A DNA stretch of 64,000 nucleotides from JAZDOK01 sp043798715 (GTDB lineage Bacteria; Vulcanimicrobiota; JAZDOK01). This document shows positions 1-8,669 of the stretch, piece by piece. Position numbers and translations under genes: made by a program. Below the pieces are notes generated by a model, which was given only the letters and a program-made list of their open reading frames with translations, did no database searches and was not told where the DNA came from. The stretch covers positions 1 through 64,000 of the forward strand of contig JAZDOK010000066.1 in the NCBI GenBank assembly GCA_043798715.1, given 5' to 3'. Numbering within the stretch: position 1 is the first letter of the stretch; each line of letters starts with the position of its first letter.

Positions 1-801
1 CCCAAAGAACATGAATTATATATTAATGCTTCTGAATTGTATCGTGCTGGAAGGTATGACGATGCTCTTAAGTGTAGTGAGAAAGCTTTAGAAATTGCCC
101 ATGATGATCCTCTCGTCATATTTCTAATCGGCAAATGTTTAATGCAACTACAAATGTTCTCAAAATCTTTAGGATATTATAATAGATTGCAAGAGATGGA
201 ATCAAGTAGTATTGTCTTGCTTGAGATAGCAACAAACCTATTCAATTTGAGAAAATTTCATAAATCTCTTAATTTTTGCGATCAAATTCCTATAAATGAT
301 TTAGAAGACAAAGAAATTGCGTGTAAACTTCTAATTTTAAAAGGCAATATTTTTAGAGCTCTAAAGCGGAACAAAGAAGCAGAAAAAATTTTCAATGAAC
401 TTCTAAATATTGCCCCCAATGATATAAAAGTTATTTATGCTAAAGGAAGTGCTTTAAGGAGTATTGGTAAATATGAAGATGCTATACAATATTATGATAA
501 AGTACTAGGGGTAAATCCTAAACACATCAATGCTTTGCTTGGGGAAGGTTTTTCTTTATTTAAGCTTCAACTATTTCATCAATCAAAAGAATGTTATGAA
601 AAAGTATTAGAAATAGATCCAAATAATTCTATAGCTAGAACTAGTTTGCAAAATATTAGAAAATTTGAAAACAAAAAATCATATCTATCTTTAGAGCCGT
701 TATTTTGTTTATTAATTTCCTTTTCCGAATTGATATGGCATGGCATAGCTAAGGTAACGAAAGGAGGAGGGGGAGGAGGGGGGTCAAATCTTCATCCTTG
801 A
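1..801 (+). CDS. TPR-repeat protein, 5' end outside the window
   Basis: The reading frame is open from base 1, so the gene begins before the window; a TTG at 37 is only an internal codon. At least four tetratricopeptide-like helical repeats are visible, with typical pairs such as YRAGRYDDALKCSEKALEI, GKYEDAIQYYDKVLGVNPKH and HQSKECYEKVLEIDPNNS. TPR arrays are protein-protein interaction scaffolds; no catalytic domain is seen. After the last repeat the protein has a short hydrophobic stretch (LFCLLISF) and then a run of seven Gly encoded by an almost pure G/A tract at 762-783, before stopping at 801. The gene is strongly AT-rich while everything downstream is GC-rich, which suggests acquired DNA or a boundary. 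The G-rich end may be a frameshift site or an assembly scar, so the true C-terminus is uncertain. The molecular partner is unknown. Confidence 0.75.
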   Translation, partial: PKEHELYINASELYRAGRYDDALKCSEKALEIAHDDPLVIFLIGKCLMQLQMFSKSLGYYNRLQEMESSSIVLLEIATNLFNLRKFHKSLNFCDQIPINDLEDKEIACKLLILKGNIFRALKRNKEAEKIFNELLNIAPNDIKVIYAKGSALRSIGKYEDAIQYYDKVLGVNPKHINALLGEGFSLFKLQLFHQSKECYEKVLEIDPNNSIARTSLQNIRKFENKKSYLSLEPLFCLLISFSELIWHGIAKVTKGGGGGGGSNLHP

Positions 802-962
802 CAATGAAGTTTTAGATGTGACTGATTTAGTATTCACCTTACACTTGGCCTCTCCTCAGGCGCGAGAATTAGGCAGCGGTTTCCAACTCACCTCCTTCCT
901 TGACGAAACTGCCTCAAAGCCACCGATAGGGACTCTAAATAGCCAGAAATAACAAACAAGAG

Positions 963-1997
963 TTATTTTGTCAGGATGAGAGTCCCTTCGAAAAATCCCA
1001 GGGTCTCGTTAGTCAATTTAAAATAATAACGATTTTGAGCCGTTGATGTGATGTAAAATAGCCAGCGGATGTCTTCAGCCCTGGTTATCACGCTGCCATC
1101 GGCTGTTCCGGTCGGATAGCCGGTGTTCGATGCGCCGGGATTGAATACGAATTGGCCGTTCAGGAAAAAAGTCAGGATTCCCACGGAGTTGGATGCGTAA
1201 AATCCGCTGTCCGAGGAGACTTTCTGACTCGAAAGATCAATGGTGAATTCGAGGGGGGTGTCCTGCTTCAGAAGCCGGACGGCTACATTTGCGTTATCGG
1301 TGGGATCGATTAGAAATGGGTTTTCTCCGTCTTGCTTGATCTGAAGCTTATCGACATGAAGTATCATCTCCTCGACCAGATCTGCTTCGGGGGGGCTGTT
1401 GACCGTAAAATCCCTGATATAACCGTCGGGCGTCAATCTTTCGGGAGCCTCCTGATCGGTCGTGTGATAGCGCATTTTGTAGGAAGTAGTAATATAGATT
1501 GGATCTGAAGCAGCGGCCTCGGGAATCTCATCTGAAGCAGCGGCTGCAGGAATTTCACCCGCAGTGGCTGCAGGAATTTCATTCGATCCCGAGGATGCCG
1601 GAGCTGGAGAGGGGAGGGGAGGGCTTTGGGCCGTCACCAGGATGTATCCGTCCGGCTCGATGGAGTCCCTGATATTGGCCGAATAACTGAAATGGACCGG
1701 GGTCTCCCCGAATTGGACGGTCTGCTGTTCATACAGGTTGTAGTTCGGAGGGGACTGCTGGATGATGTTGTCGAAAAAGATGACAGGGTTAAGGATGAGG
1801 CCGTCCATGATGGTGAGGGCTCTCAGGATCGCGTTGGACCCCTTGGTGACGGTATCGGCCGAGTCGCTTGCCGAGGCCAGGCTCCCTCCCGCCGGTTTGT
1901 CAAAGCCGGTTTCGATCACTTTGCCGCCGCAGCCGCTCGAAAATAAAAGAAGGACGATGAGCCCGGTAAGCAGAAGAAGGCTAAATCGTATTTTCAT
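963..1997 (-). CDS. Hypothetical lipoprotein with Ala/Pro-rich repeat linker
   Basis: A 344-residue exported protein that I do not recognise. It starts with a short basic N-terminus, a hydrophobic segment (residues 5-19) and a lipobox-like FSSGC with Cys23, so it should be lipidated and held at the periplasmic face of the inner or outer membrane. Roughly residues 125-160 are low-complexity, with three imperfect units built on EIPAA (NEIPAATAG, EIPAAAASD, EIPEAAASD), probably a flexible linker. The rest has mixed beta-type sequence with no motif I can assign. The start is an ATG with GAGGGATGG upstream. It lies 30 bases downstream of the beta-barrel gene on the same strand and may act with it at the outer membrane; that is inference from position only. 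Confidence 0.7.
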   Translation of the reverse strand: MKIRFSLLLLTGLIVLLLFSSGCGGKVIETGFDKPAGGSLASASDSADTVTKGSNAILRALTIMDGLILNPVIFFDNIIQQSPPNYNLYEQQTVQFGETPVHFSYSANIRDSIEPDGYILVTAQSPPLPSPAPASSGSNEIPAATAGEIPAAAASDEIPEAAASDPIYITTSYKMRYHTTDQEAPERLTPDGYIRDFTVNSPPEADLVEEMILHVDKLQIKQDGENPFLIDPTDNANVAVRLLKQDTPLEFTIDLSSQKVSSDSGFYASNSVGILTFFLNGQFVFNPGASNTGYPTGTADGSVITRAEDIRWLFYITSTAQNRYYFKLTNETLGFFEGTLILTK

Positions 1998-2027
1998 GTT
2001 TCCATCCCTCTCTTTTAATATGATGGA

Positions 2028-2903
2028 TTAGAATTTATATCCCAGGCTGAGGCCGAAGCCGTAATATTGAAATTTCATATTGCCGGCCTTGGAGTTCGGG
2101 ACATCGCTGTATTTTATGTTGAGATCCCGGTAGAGGTAACTCAATCCAACTTCCCATCTTTTCCGGTTGTAAAAAAGATCGAACTCATAGTTCATGGAGG
2201 ACACCCTTCCATGGTCATCCCCGACCTCGGGAGTTCCTATGACTTTAAAACTGCCGACCCAGGACTGATTCGGTCCAAAATACTTGTCCAGGAAGACATA
2301 GATATTGGGGACGGGACCACGGTACCAGGCCTTGCCAAGATCGTGAAGAGAGAAGGAGCCGTCGGTAAAAGAGGTGTTCCCAATAGTGCCCGAGACGCCG
2401 CTGGCGCTGGTGTTCAAGCCGTCCATGGAGATGGTTCCATAGAGGATTCCAAGATATGCGCCGGCCCGATAGGAGCCTGGTTTATTAAACAATGATTTTT
2501 CATAACCTAACTCTGCGAAGGACATTTGAAAATTTCCATTGAGGTTGCCCGACAGGGCAAGAGTGGCCGTAGAAGAAATCGGGGCCACGGAACCATTTGG
2601 ATTGGCCGAGACAGGCTGGCTTCCAATGCCGAAACAGGAGAAGTGAAACCGATCGCTCAACCGCCTGCCTGTCTTATAATAGGCATCAAAAGACAGGCTG
2701 GAAACAGGACTTAATTTCAAATCCAGATTCATCGTCCGACCGTTTTCCGTGTAAACCATGGTTCCCTTCCCTGAATAATTCATAATCCTGACCTGGGTCA
2801 AGAGGCGGTTGGCCGCCTGCGCTCGGGAGATACTGAGAAGAACCGTGAGGCACACCAGAAAAATTAATGTGAGAGACAATCCGTAGTTTTTAAGTTTGTT
2901 CAT
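2028..2903 (-). CDS. Predicted outer-membrane beta-barrel-like protein
   Basis: A protein of about 291 residues with a signal peptide (hydrophobic core LTLIFLVCLTVLLSI, likely cleavage after AQA). The mature part is rich in alternating polar/aromatic strands such as SLSFDAYYKTGRR, WVGSFKVIG and WEVGLSYLYRDLNIKY, and the chain ends YYGFGLSLGYKF. A terminal Phe closing an amphipathic strand is the usual BAM recognition signature, so an outer-membrane barrel is likely. I chose the ATG at 2903 (MNKLKNYG) rather than an upstream in-frame ATG at 2930: it is preceded by GGGAGA at good distance and follows the prenyl-synthase stop by four bases instead of overlapping it. No porin or transporter family is recognised. 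It sits between the prenyl synthase and a lipoprotein in an apparent operon. Confidence 0.65.
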   Translation of the reverse strand: MNKLKNYGLSLTLIFLVCLTVLLSISRAQAANRLLTQVRIMNYSGKGTMVYTENGRTMNLDLKLSPVSSLSFDAYYKTGRRLSDRFHFSCFGIGSQPVSANPNGSVAPISSTATLALSGNLNGNFQMSFAELGYEKSLFNKPGSYRAGAYLGILYGTISMDGLNTSASGVSGTIGNTSFTDGSFSLHDLGKAWYRGPVPNIYVFLDKYFGPNQSWVGSFKVIGTPEVGDDHGRVSSMNYEFDLFYNRKRWEVGLSYLYRDLNIKYSDVPNSKAGNMKFQYYGFGLSLGYKF

Positions 2904-2907
2904 TGAT

Positions 2908-3921
2908 TCAGTTCTCCCTTTCCATGACATATCCGGTCAACTCGCGGAGCGCTTCGACCGCTTCCGAGGCCGGAAGGCCCGCCAGTGCTTTCCGCGCTCC
3001 GGCGCAGTAGCTCTTTGCGCGGTCCAGAGCGTATCCCCGGGAACCGCAACCCTCCATTAGAAGTTTGATCCGGTTGAAAGATCTCCGGGAGATCTTTCTT
3101 TTACACAGAGATTCGCGGATAAAGGCCACTTCCTCCCCGGAAGCTGATTTCAAGAGATGGATGAGGGGAAGAGTCATTTTTTTGTCCGCCAGATCTCCCC
3201 CGGTAGGCTTCCCGAGCAGATTCTCCCTCCCCCAGATATCCAGGCAGTCGTCGGTTATCTGGAAGGCCATCCCCAGGTTTTCTCCGTAGGAAGAAAGCCT
3301 TTGAATCATATCTTTCCCGGCCCCGGCGATCATCCCTCCGGCAGCGCAGGAGGCGCTCATCAGACGGGCCGTCTTGCGGCGTATTATATCGAGATATTCC
3401 GTCTCGGTTATGGCAAAGTCGTTTTGAAAGCGGATCTCGGCGATCTGACCGACGGCCATGTCGGAGACGGCCTGCGAGAGGCACTTGAGAGCCGTCAGGG
3501 TCTCCTCTTCGCACAGGTCCGTGAGAGCCCTGGCCAGCAGAAAATCGGCCAGGAGAATAGCCAGCTTGTTGCCGCCCAGTGCATTGATAGTGCGTCTTCC
3601 ACGGCGGCGGAGGGCATTGTCAACGACGTCGTCATGGAGCAGGGAGGAGACGTGGATGATCTCCGTCGCCGCCGCCACTGCCACCGCCTTGAGGGTCGGA
3701 GGAGAAAAAACAAGAGCCGAAAGAAGAACCAGCGTGGGCCGCAGGCGCTTGCCGCCGGAGCTTATGGTTACGCTGGCGCTCCTGCGAATGAGGGCCATCT
3801 CGCTTGTCGAATGGCTCTTAAGAACTTTTTCAACCGCCTCAAGTTCACGGGTTATGAGTTTTTTCCCCGGAATTTCAGCGATTCCGCTCTTTTTTATTAT
3901 GTCCAAGTTTTTCACTTTCAA
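2908..3921 (-). CDS. All-trans polyprenyl diphosphate synthase (long chain)
   Basis: Condenses isopentenyl diphosphate with an allylic primer to make long prenyl diphosphates for quinone side chains or carrier lipids. The 337-residue protein has the family landmarks in order: GGKRLRP (56-62), first Asp-rich motif DDVVD (97-101), KPTGGD (238-243) and second motif DDCLD (224-228). The residues four and five places before the first Asp are Ser, not aromatic, which in this family is typical of long products; the exact length cannot be read. The frame begins with a TTG at 3921 that overlaps the stop of the AOR gene, so translation is probably coupled; a GTG two codons later is an alternative. There is no strong ribosome site. 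IspB/HepT-type enzymes are the nearest known relatives. Confidence 0.88.
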   Translation of the reverse strand: MKVKNLDIIKKSGIAEIPGKKLITRELEAVEKVLKSHSTSEMALIRRSASVTISSGGKRLRPTLVLLSALVFSPPTLKAVAVAAATEIIHVSSLLHDDVVDNALRRRGRRTINALGGNKLAILLADFLLARALTDLCEEETLTALKCLSQAVSDMAVGQIAEIRFQNDFAITETEYLDIIRRKTARLMSASCAAGGMIAGAGKDMIQRLSSYGENLGMAFQITDDCLDIWGRENLLGKPTGGDLADKKMTLPLIHLLKSASGEEVAFIRESLCKRKISRRSFNRIKLLMEGCGSRGYALDRAKSYCAGARKALAGLPASEAVEALRELTGYVMEREN

Positions 3922-5666
3922 GACGGGGAAACTGCGGTCAGATAGGCTTTTTTCATTTCTGCAAAAGTTTCCGCCGTAAGAAGTCCGTTTGGGCTTGGTG
4001 TTTCCAGCATTCTCATGGGATAGTACATCTTTCCCAAATCATAACCCATCGCCAGTTTCAGATCCAGTTTCAGGCGGTAAATTCTCTTTCCAAGCCGGAT
4101 TAAATCGTCCTGGGTTCTTGAGATTCCGAGCGCCCCTAATGCTCTTTCGACGATCGGGTAGTCATAGACTTTCCTCGCAAAAAGACAGATCACCAGCGAA
4201 GTTAAGACATTCCTCAGTTCTTCTTCGGCGATGAGTTTCTGCACCAGGACCTCCGGGGAAAGGCCCGGCTCCTTCTGGTCTATGGAGTAGCCGGCATTGT
4301 CGAGGTGGGAGTGGCGGGCGCCGATCAACTGCCCCATGACGCAGCCATAGCCCGTAAAGTAGCCGGCCATGCCGTTCCCGTTCAGGAATAGGAAGAAATC
4401 CTCTCCGCCGTATTTTTTAGCGGCGGCCAGGGGATTTTGGGCCAGGTCGCGGTAGAGCTCCGTCGGCTGGCTTACCAGGTGCATCATTGCTTCTTTGTAG
4501 GGGGCGCTTGTCCCGAAGGAGAGGGGTCCTCCGGCCTGTTCTTCCGTGATGAGTTTCTTTTCCAGGGCCTCAGTGAGCCAGGCCAGGATAACCCCTGCCG
4601 TCATCACGTCGAGGCCGACTCTCTCGGCGATGCATATGATATCGAGGATCTCCTCTTTATTAGAGAGCCCCAGAAGGGAACCTATGGCGAAGACAAGCTC
4701 GTAATCGTAATTGACAAGTTCCGTCTTGAATTCGTATTCCCCGGCGTCCTTTCCGAAACTCTGCCGGAGGGAGGCGATGTGGATGCATCCGATGGGACAA
4801 CCGGCGCAGGCCAGCTTCTTTGAGAGATTCTCTTTGGCGAAGGCCTCTCCGCTTATCTCCCCGGCCCCCTCAAATCTGGTTTCCCTGAGGTTCCGGGTCG
4901 GAAGCCCTCCGAAAGCGTTCAGGGGCAGGACGTTTTCCGGGGTGCCGAGGGCGTGGTACTTATCCTCGATGTCGGTCTGGGTTATCTTTTGATAGAGTTC
5001 TTCATACACGGCCCGGTAGGCCTTCATGTCCGGGATGGAGTAGCTGTTTTCGGAGGAGAGCACGACGGCTTTGAGATTCTTGCTCCCCAGGACGGCCCCC
5101 AGCCCGAGACGCCCGAAGTGGCGGAAGCTGTCCACGTTGACCGAAGCATAGGGGATGAGGCGTTCGCCGGCGGGGCCGATCCGGAGAATACTTCGCTTTC
5201 CCTCACCGTGTACCAGTTTTCTGGCAAACAGGCCGGTCTCATCACTGGTCATTCCCCAGAGGGGTGTCGCCGGAATGAAGTCCACTTTTCTCCCGGTGAT
5301 ATTCAGGACGAGCGGCTCCGGGCTCTTCCCGGTGATCACGACGGCGTCGTAGCCGGCCATGCGCATCGTCATGCCCAGGCGTCCGCCCGCATGGCTTTCC
5401 CCGAGCTCCCCGCTTAAGGGGGATTTGAAGAGGGCGACCACCTTGGTGACCATGGGAAAGACGAACTCCATCGGGCCGATAGCCAGGATGACCGGCTGTT
5501 CGGGGGCCAGTGCATCGGCGCCGGGTTTTCCGCGCTCCTGGAGTAGTTTGGCGGCCAGGCCGCTTCCTCCCAGATAGTCCCGCAGCAGATCGGCTCTGTG
5601 TTCGACGGCGTATTTTCGGGTCGCAAGATCAATAGTAAGAACGGTCACGAAATCCTGCCCGATCAT
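3918..5666 (-). CDS. aor: Aldehyde:ferredoxin oxidoreductase (tungsten AOR family)
   Basis: Oxidises aldehydes to carboxylic acids with ferredoxin as electron acceptor, or runs in reverse, using a bis-pyranopterin W/Mo cofactor and one 4Fe-4S cluster. Starting at the ATG at 5666 the protein has 582 residues. Cluster ligands C287, C290 and C294 (CAGCPIGC) and C494 (LVICLF) fall almost exactly where they lie in the characterised Pyrococcus enzyme (288, 291, 295, 494). The N-terminal beta-rich cofactor domain shows GGSGLAAKLL, SHAGGRLGMTMRMAGYDA and GRLGLGAVLGSKNLKA. The start is fixed by a strong AGGAGGTGG site and an ATGA overlap with the upstream ferredoxin gene; a longer frame to 5720 is not needed. 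The adjacent ferredoxin is the probable redox partner. Substrate is unknown. It implies tungstate or molybdate uptake encoded elsewhere. Confidence 0.93.
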   Translation of the reverse strand: MIGQDFVTVLTIDLATRKYAVEHRADLLRDYLGGSGLAAKLLQERGKPGADALAPEQPVILAIGPMEFVFPMVTKVVALFKSPLSGELGESHAGGRLGMTMRMAGYDAVVITGKSPEPLVLNITGRKVDFIPATPLWGMTSDETGLFARKLVHGEGKRSILRIGPAGERLIPYASVNVDSFRHFGRLGLGAVLGSKNLKAVVLSSENSYSIPDMKAYRAVYEELYQKITQTDIEDKYHALGTPENVLPLNAFGGLPTRNLRETRFEGAGEISGEAFAKENLSKKLACAGCPIGCIHIASLRQSFGKDAGEYEFKTELVNYDYELVFAIGSLLGLSNKEEILDIICIAERVGLDVMTAGVILAWLTEALEKKLITEEQAGGPLSFGTSAPYKEAMMHLVSQPTELYRDLAQNPLAAAKKYGGEDFFLFLNGNGMAGYFTGYGCVMGQLIGARHSHLDNAGYSIDQKEPGLSPEVLVQKLIAEEELRNVLTSLVICLFARKVYDYPIVERALGALGISRTQDDLIRLGKRIYRLKLDLKLAMGYDLGKMYYPMRMLETPSPNGLLTAETFAEMKKAYLTAVSPS

Positions 5667-6076
5667 CTTTTTTCCACCTCCTGAAGGCCGATGACCTCGT
5701 GCGGGCAGAACTTGGCGCACATTCCGCAGTAGCGGCAGACGATGAGCTCACCTAAGGACTCATCCCAGGAGAGGGCGCCGATGGGGCAGTCTTTGACGCA
5801 CTCCCTGCAGGCGGTGCATTTTTTCTTGTCATAGAGGACGCCGCCTCCCTCCCTGGCCGTCAGGGCCTCAGAGGGGCAGTGGCGGATGCAGGGGGGATCC
5901 TGGCACCCCTGGCAGAAGACCGCCATCATCTGCCCGCGAAGACCGCCGGCCGTCGAAATCTTGATGGCGCTCCGCTCCAGGGAAAAGCTCTGATACCAGG
6001 TTCTGGCGCAGGCCAGCATGCAGCTATAGCAATTGATGCACCGGTTCAGGTCTAGTATTTTCAGCACTTTCGGCAT
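5663..6076 (-). CDS. Four-cluster 4Fe-4S ferredoxin, AOR partner
   Basis: A 137-residue cytoplasmic electron-transfer protein of the polyferredoxin type found as small subunit of molybdopterin enzymes (HycB/AOR-associated type). It contains exactly sixteen motif cysteines: C13/16/19/23, C55/58/63/67, C87/90/93/97 and C114/117/120/124, enough for four 4Fe-4S clusters. No signal peptide or membrane segment is present. Its stop overlaps the AOR start (ATGA), so the two proteins are almost certainly co-translated and form a complex or redox pair. The spacing between the first and second cysteine groups carries a short insertion (residues 24-54), as in AOR-linked ferredoxins. It may pass electrons on to a quinone or hydrogenase partner not in this window. 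Confidence 0.9.
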   Translation of the reverse strand: MPKVLKILDLNRCINCYSCMLACARTWYQSFSLERSAIKISTAGGLRGQMMAVFCQGCQDPPCIRHCPSEALTAREGGGVLYDKKKCTACRECVKDCPIGALSWDESLGELIVCRYCGMCAKFCPHEVIGLQEVEKR

Positions 6077-6115
6077 TTATAAAATCGCCCTCATTTAAAA
6101 AAAATAATTAAGTGT

Positions 6116-7075
6116 TCACCGGCATTTCAGTAGAGCCAGCGTAGCCGCGCCGATCAGCCCCGCGTCTTCTCCCAGGGCCGCCGGCACGATTTCGGTGAAA
6201 TTCTCCGGCACCATTCTGGCGCGCCTCCGGACTTCTTCCCGTGCCGGCTCCAGCAGGAGTTCCCCCGCCAGGGCCACCCGGCCCCCGATGGCGATCCTCT
6301 GCGGGTTGACGGTGGTTATCACGTTTGAGAGCCCGATGCCAAGTATTATCCCCGTTTCCCGCATGATTTCAAGAGCCGGCAAGTCGCCTTCTTTTGCCGC
6401 TTCCGCAACCACCCTGGCTGTGATTTCATCCGGGGAAGTAACCTTGGCGTTCATGGTGCTGGCGCAACCTTTGGCCAGGGCTTCTCTGGCTCTCCGGGCG
6501 ATTCCCGGCCCGGCCGCCAGGGATTCCAGGCAGCCCCTGTTTCCGCAGTTGCACTGAGGCCCGTCCGGGTAAATGGTAATGTGCCCGATCTCTCCGGCGC
6601 TCTCGGAGCCGCCAAGGACCAGTTCCCCGTTGGCGATGATGCCCCCGCCGATTCCCGTTCCTATGGCCAGGCAGACAAAATGGCGCAGGCCCTTCCCGGC
6701 CCCGAAGTGGAATTCTCCAAGCGTGGCGGAGCGTACGTCATTCATTATGAAAACCGGTCTTTGGAGCGCCTCCTGGATGGGGCCGCGGATCTGGACATCG
6801 TGCCAGTCAAGGTTGGGGGAGAAGCGGCAGAGGCCTTTTTCGCTGTCCAGGTTGCCGGGGAGGCCGATGCCGGCGCCCATGAGGGACGAGAGCGGGATAG
6901 TCGCCTGCGCGACGGCCTCATTCAAGGCCCCGATTATTTCGACAAGGATGCTCGATGCGCTCTCTTCCAGCCTGATCTCCCGGAAGACCCGTGACAGCAG
7001 GCGTCCATTACCATCCATAACCCCGGCGGAGACGTGCGTCCCTCCCAGGTCCACACCCGCGACGTAGGTGCCCAT
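6116..7075 (-). CDS. ROK-family glucokinase / sugar kinase
   Basis: Phosphorylates glucose or a related hexose with ATP as the entry step to glycolysis. The 319-residue protein has the N-terminal phosphate-binding motif GVDLGGTHVSAGV, the NDV/A catalytic region (FIMNDVRSATLGE), the second glycine-rich motif GIGTGIGGGIIANGEL, and the ROK zinc motif GHITIYPDGPQCNCGNRGC with three Cys and a His. Length and motif order are normal for ROK kinases rather than E. coli-type Glk. A good AAAGGA site precedes the ATG. The gene directly follows the phosphoglucose/phosphomannose isomerase gene with six bases between, so the two make consecutive steps from hexose to fructose-6-phosphate. Other ROK kinases act on mannose, N-acetylglucosamine or N-acetylmannosamine, so substrate is inferred from the neighbour. 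Confidence 0.85.
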   Translation of the reverse strand: MGTYVAGVDLGGTHVSAGVMDGNGRLLSRVFREIRLEESASSILVEIIGALNEAVAQATIPLSSLMGAGIGLPGNLDSEKGLCRFSPNLDWHDVQIRGPIQEALQRPVFIMNDVRSATLGEFHFGAGKGLRHFVCLAIGTGIGGGIIANGELVLGGSESAGEIGHITIYPDGPQCNCGNRGCLESLAAGPGIARRAREALAKGCASTMNAKVTSPDEITARVVAEAAKEGDLPALEIMRETGIILGIGLSNVITTVNPQRIAIGGRVALAGELLLEPAREEVRRRARMVPENFTEIVPAALGEDAGLIGAATLALLKCR

Positions 7076-7081
7076 TTCGTG

Positions 7082-8149
7082 TTATCCTTTCGCCATTTCA
7101 GCTTTCAGTTGATTGATGACCTCGATGGAAGTCGGATCGAGCCCCTGGAGGAGCGCCAGATAGACGCTGACGTAGTCACCCAGGTAGATGAGGGAGAACA
7201 TCCTGGCCAGAGGAGATTTTCCCCAGGCCCAGACTTCATCGCCGGGGACGGCGGCATTCATGATCAGCTTTGAAAATTCCACCCGCTTCTGAATCCTGGG
7301 GCCGTCATCCTTATCCCTGAGGATGATGGTGTGAAGGTCGCGGTAGTTTTCCGCCGGGCCGCTCCAGCCGACCAGTTCGTTGTGGTTCATCTCCGGGAAA
7401 ACCCCCGATGCGGCAATGACCTTGGCGTTCTCGTTCAGCTGGCATTTCCAGCGGAGGGCGACGGCTCCTTTCCAGGAGGAGGTGCCGTAGATGACCGGGA
7501 TCTTGCGCAGGAAACGAGCGGCTAACTGCTTGGCCAGGTTTTCGTCGGAGAAAATAGAAGGCTCCCAGAGTCCGCGGCAGAATTCCAGAATACTGAAACA
7601 CTCCTCAAGTTCCGGCTCCCTGGAGGCGATGAGACCCGTCTTCTCAAGTATGAATAGAGGGTAGAAAAAAGTATAGGCCAGGGCCGTTCTGGGCGGCATG
7701 CCGTCGGGGAGAGGGAGGTTGGGGACGCCTCCGGCGCGGGCTTCCTCCTGGAGCTTTCCGCCGGAAGAGAGAGCGATGATTGCGGACCCCCGTTCCCGTG
7801 CGAAACTATAGGCGGAAAGGGTCTCCTCAGTGTTTCCGGAGTAACTCACGGCCAGGACCAGCGATTTAGGGCCGATGCAGGCCGGAAGAGTGTAATCCCG
7901 CACCACCAGGAAGGGAACTTTTAGTTCTTCTCTCAGGTAGGCCTGGAGGAGCTCTCCCCCCATGGCTGAGCCTCCCATGCCGAGGAGGGCGACCTGGTCG
8001 GCCTGGAAGGGCATGGGGGCGACCTGCTTTGCGATCTCCCGCACCGAGCGGCACTGATCCGGAAATTCAGCCAACCGCCCGAGCATCTCCCCCTGATCCA
8101 GGGCCTCCATTGCCTTCTGGTCATCCAGTATTTTCGCTGTCAATACCAT
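7082..8149 (-). CDS. Bifunctional phosphoglucose/phosphomannose isomerase
   Basis: Interconverts glucose-6-phosphate or mannose-6-phosphate with fructose-6-phosphate. The 355-residue protein has two SIS domains: the first with VALLGMGGSAMGGELL and the sugar-phosphate loop VLAVSYSGNTEETLSAY, the second with IPVIYGTSSWKGAVALRWK and the conserved NHNELVGW. This pattern and length match the dual-specificity PGI/PMI family common in archaea and some anaerobic bacteria, not the 550-residue classical Pgi. The ATG at 8149 has a GGAGGAG ribosome site. It follows the NUDIX gene by 22 bases and precedes the ROK kinase by six, giving a compact sugar-phosphate operon. Mannose-6-phosphate made here could feed the mannosyl-type glycosylation genes near 51-58 kb. 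Confidence 0.88.
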   Translation of the reverse strand: MVLTAKILDDQKAMEALDQGEMLGRLAEFPDQCRSVREIAKQVAPMPFQADQVALLGMGGSAMGGELLQAYLREELKVPFLVVRDYTLPACIGPKSLVLAVSYSGNTEETLSAYSFARERGSAIIALSSGGKLQEEARAGGVPNLPLPDGMPPRTALAYTFFYPLFILEKTGLIASREPELEECFSILEFCRGLWEPSIFSDENLAKQLAARFLRKIPVIYGTSSWKGAVALRWKCQLNENAKVIAASGVFPEMNHNELVGWSGPAENYRDLHTIILRDKDDGPRIQKRVEFSKLIMNAAVPGDEVWAWGKSPLARMFSLIYLGDYVSVYLALLQGLDPTSIEVINQLKAEMAKG

Positions 8150-8171
8150 CCGTTGTCTCCTCCACTGTTAT

Positions 8172-8669
8172 TCAGGCCTTGCTCTCCCTCTGCTCCGCAG
8201 GCTCCCCTTTATTGCATCTCTGCGTCTCTGCGGTTGATCTGGAACAGTAGGCCTCCAGAAATTTTCTGAACTGGGGAGCCAGGTCGAGCTGGAGCGCCTC
8301 GGAGGGCAAAATCCAGGCTGCGTCCTCGTGCTCACAGCTCAAAGAGAGCGTCCCTTCGCTGATCCGTCCTTCCATGATGAGATAGATGATCTTCCGGGCG
8401 GGAAGATCGGATTCAGCCGAGCCGGCCACCCCGATCAATAGGATCTTAAGGCCGGTTTCCTCCTCCACCTCCCGGATGAGGGCCTCGTCGAAAAGTTCCC
8501 CCGGTTCTATCTTGCCTCCCGGAAGTTCCCACTTGCCCGCATGGGCCTTGGCGAGGCTGGAGCGCTTAAGAAAAAGACCGCGTCCCTGCTCGTCCAGGAG
8601 CAGGAGCTTCACGGAGAGATTGAAAGGTTTATTCAGCACGTCCGCCTCCATCTCTAAGCGCGTCCCCAT
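8172..8669 (-). CDS. NUDIX hydrolase with repeat-derived C-terminus
   Basis: Hydrolyses a nucleoside diphosphate linked to another moiety; the real substrate is unknown. The NUDIX box is intact (residues 51-74): it opens GGKIEPGE and ends REVEEETGL, giving the G-x5-E-x7-REVxEExG spacing needed for Mg2+ binding. The fold continues to about residue 142. The last roughly 23 residues (STAETQRCNKGEPAEQ and following) are encoded by a copy of a dispersed 'ctctgcgtctctgcg' repeat at 8216-8237, which seems to have extended or replaced the original end. Two starts are possible, ATG 8669 and ATG 8651; neither has a perfect ribosome site. It heads the sugar-isomerase operon. A MutT-like housecleaning role is possible but unproven. 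Confidence 0.82.
   Translation of the reverse strand: MGTRLEMEADVLNKPFNLSVKLLLLDEQGRGLFLKRSSLAKAHAGKWELPGGKIEPGELFDEALIREVEEETGLKILLIGVAGSAESDLPARKIIYLIMEGRISEGTLSLSCEHEDAAWILPSEALQLDLAPQFRKFLEAYCSRSTAETQRCNKGEPAEQRESKA
8216..8237. repeat. Dispersed 'ctctgcg' repeat, copy a
   Basis: TCTCTGCGTCTCTGCGGTTGA-like sequence. A related copy in the same orientation lies at 9425-9453, on the far side of the toxin-antitoxin pair. Here it is translated as the tail of the NUDIX protein. Confidence 0.6.

Noticed and set aside
3157..3945. Plus-strand frame opposite the prenyl synthase
   Set aside because: Shadow frame; the minus strand carries all family motifs.
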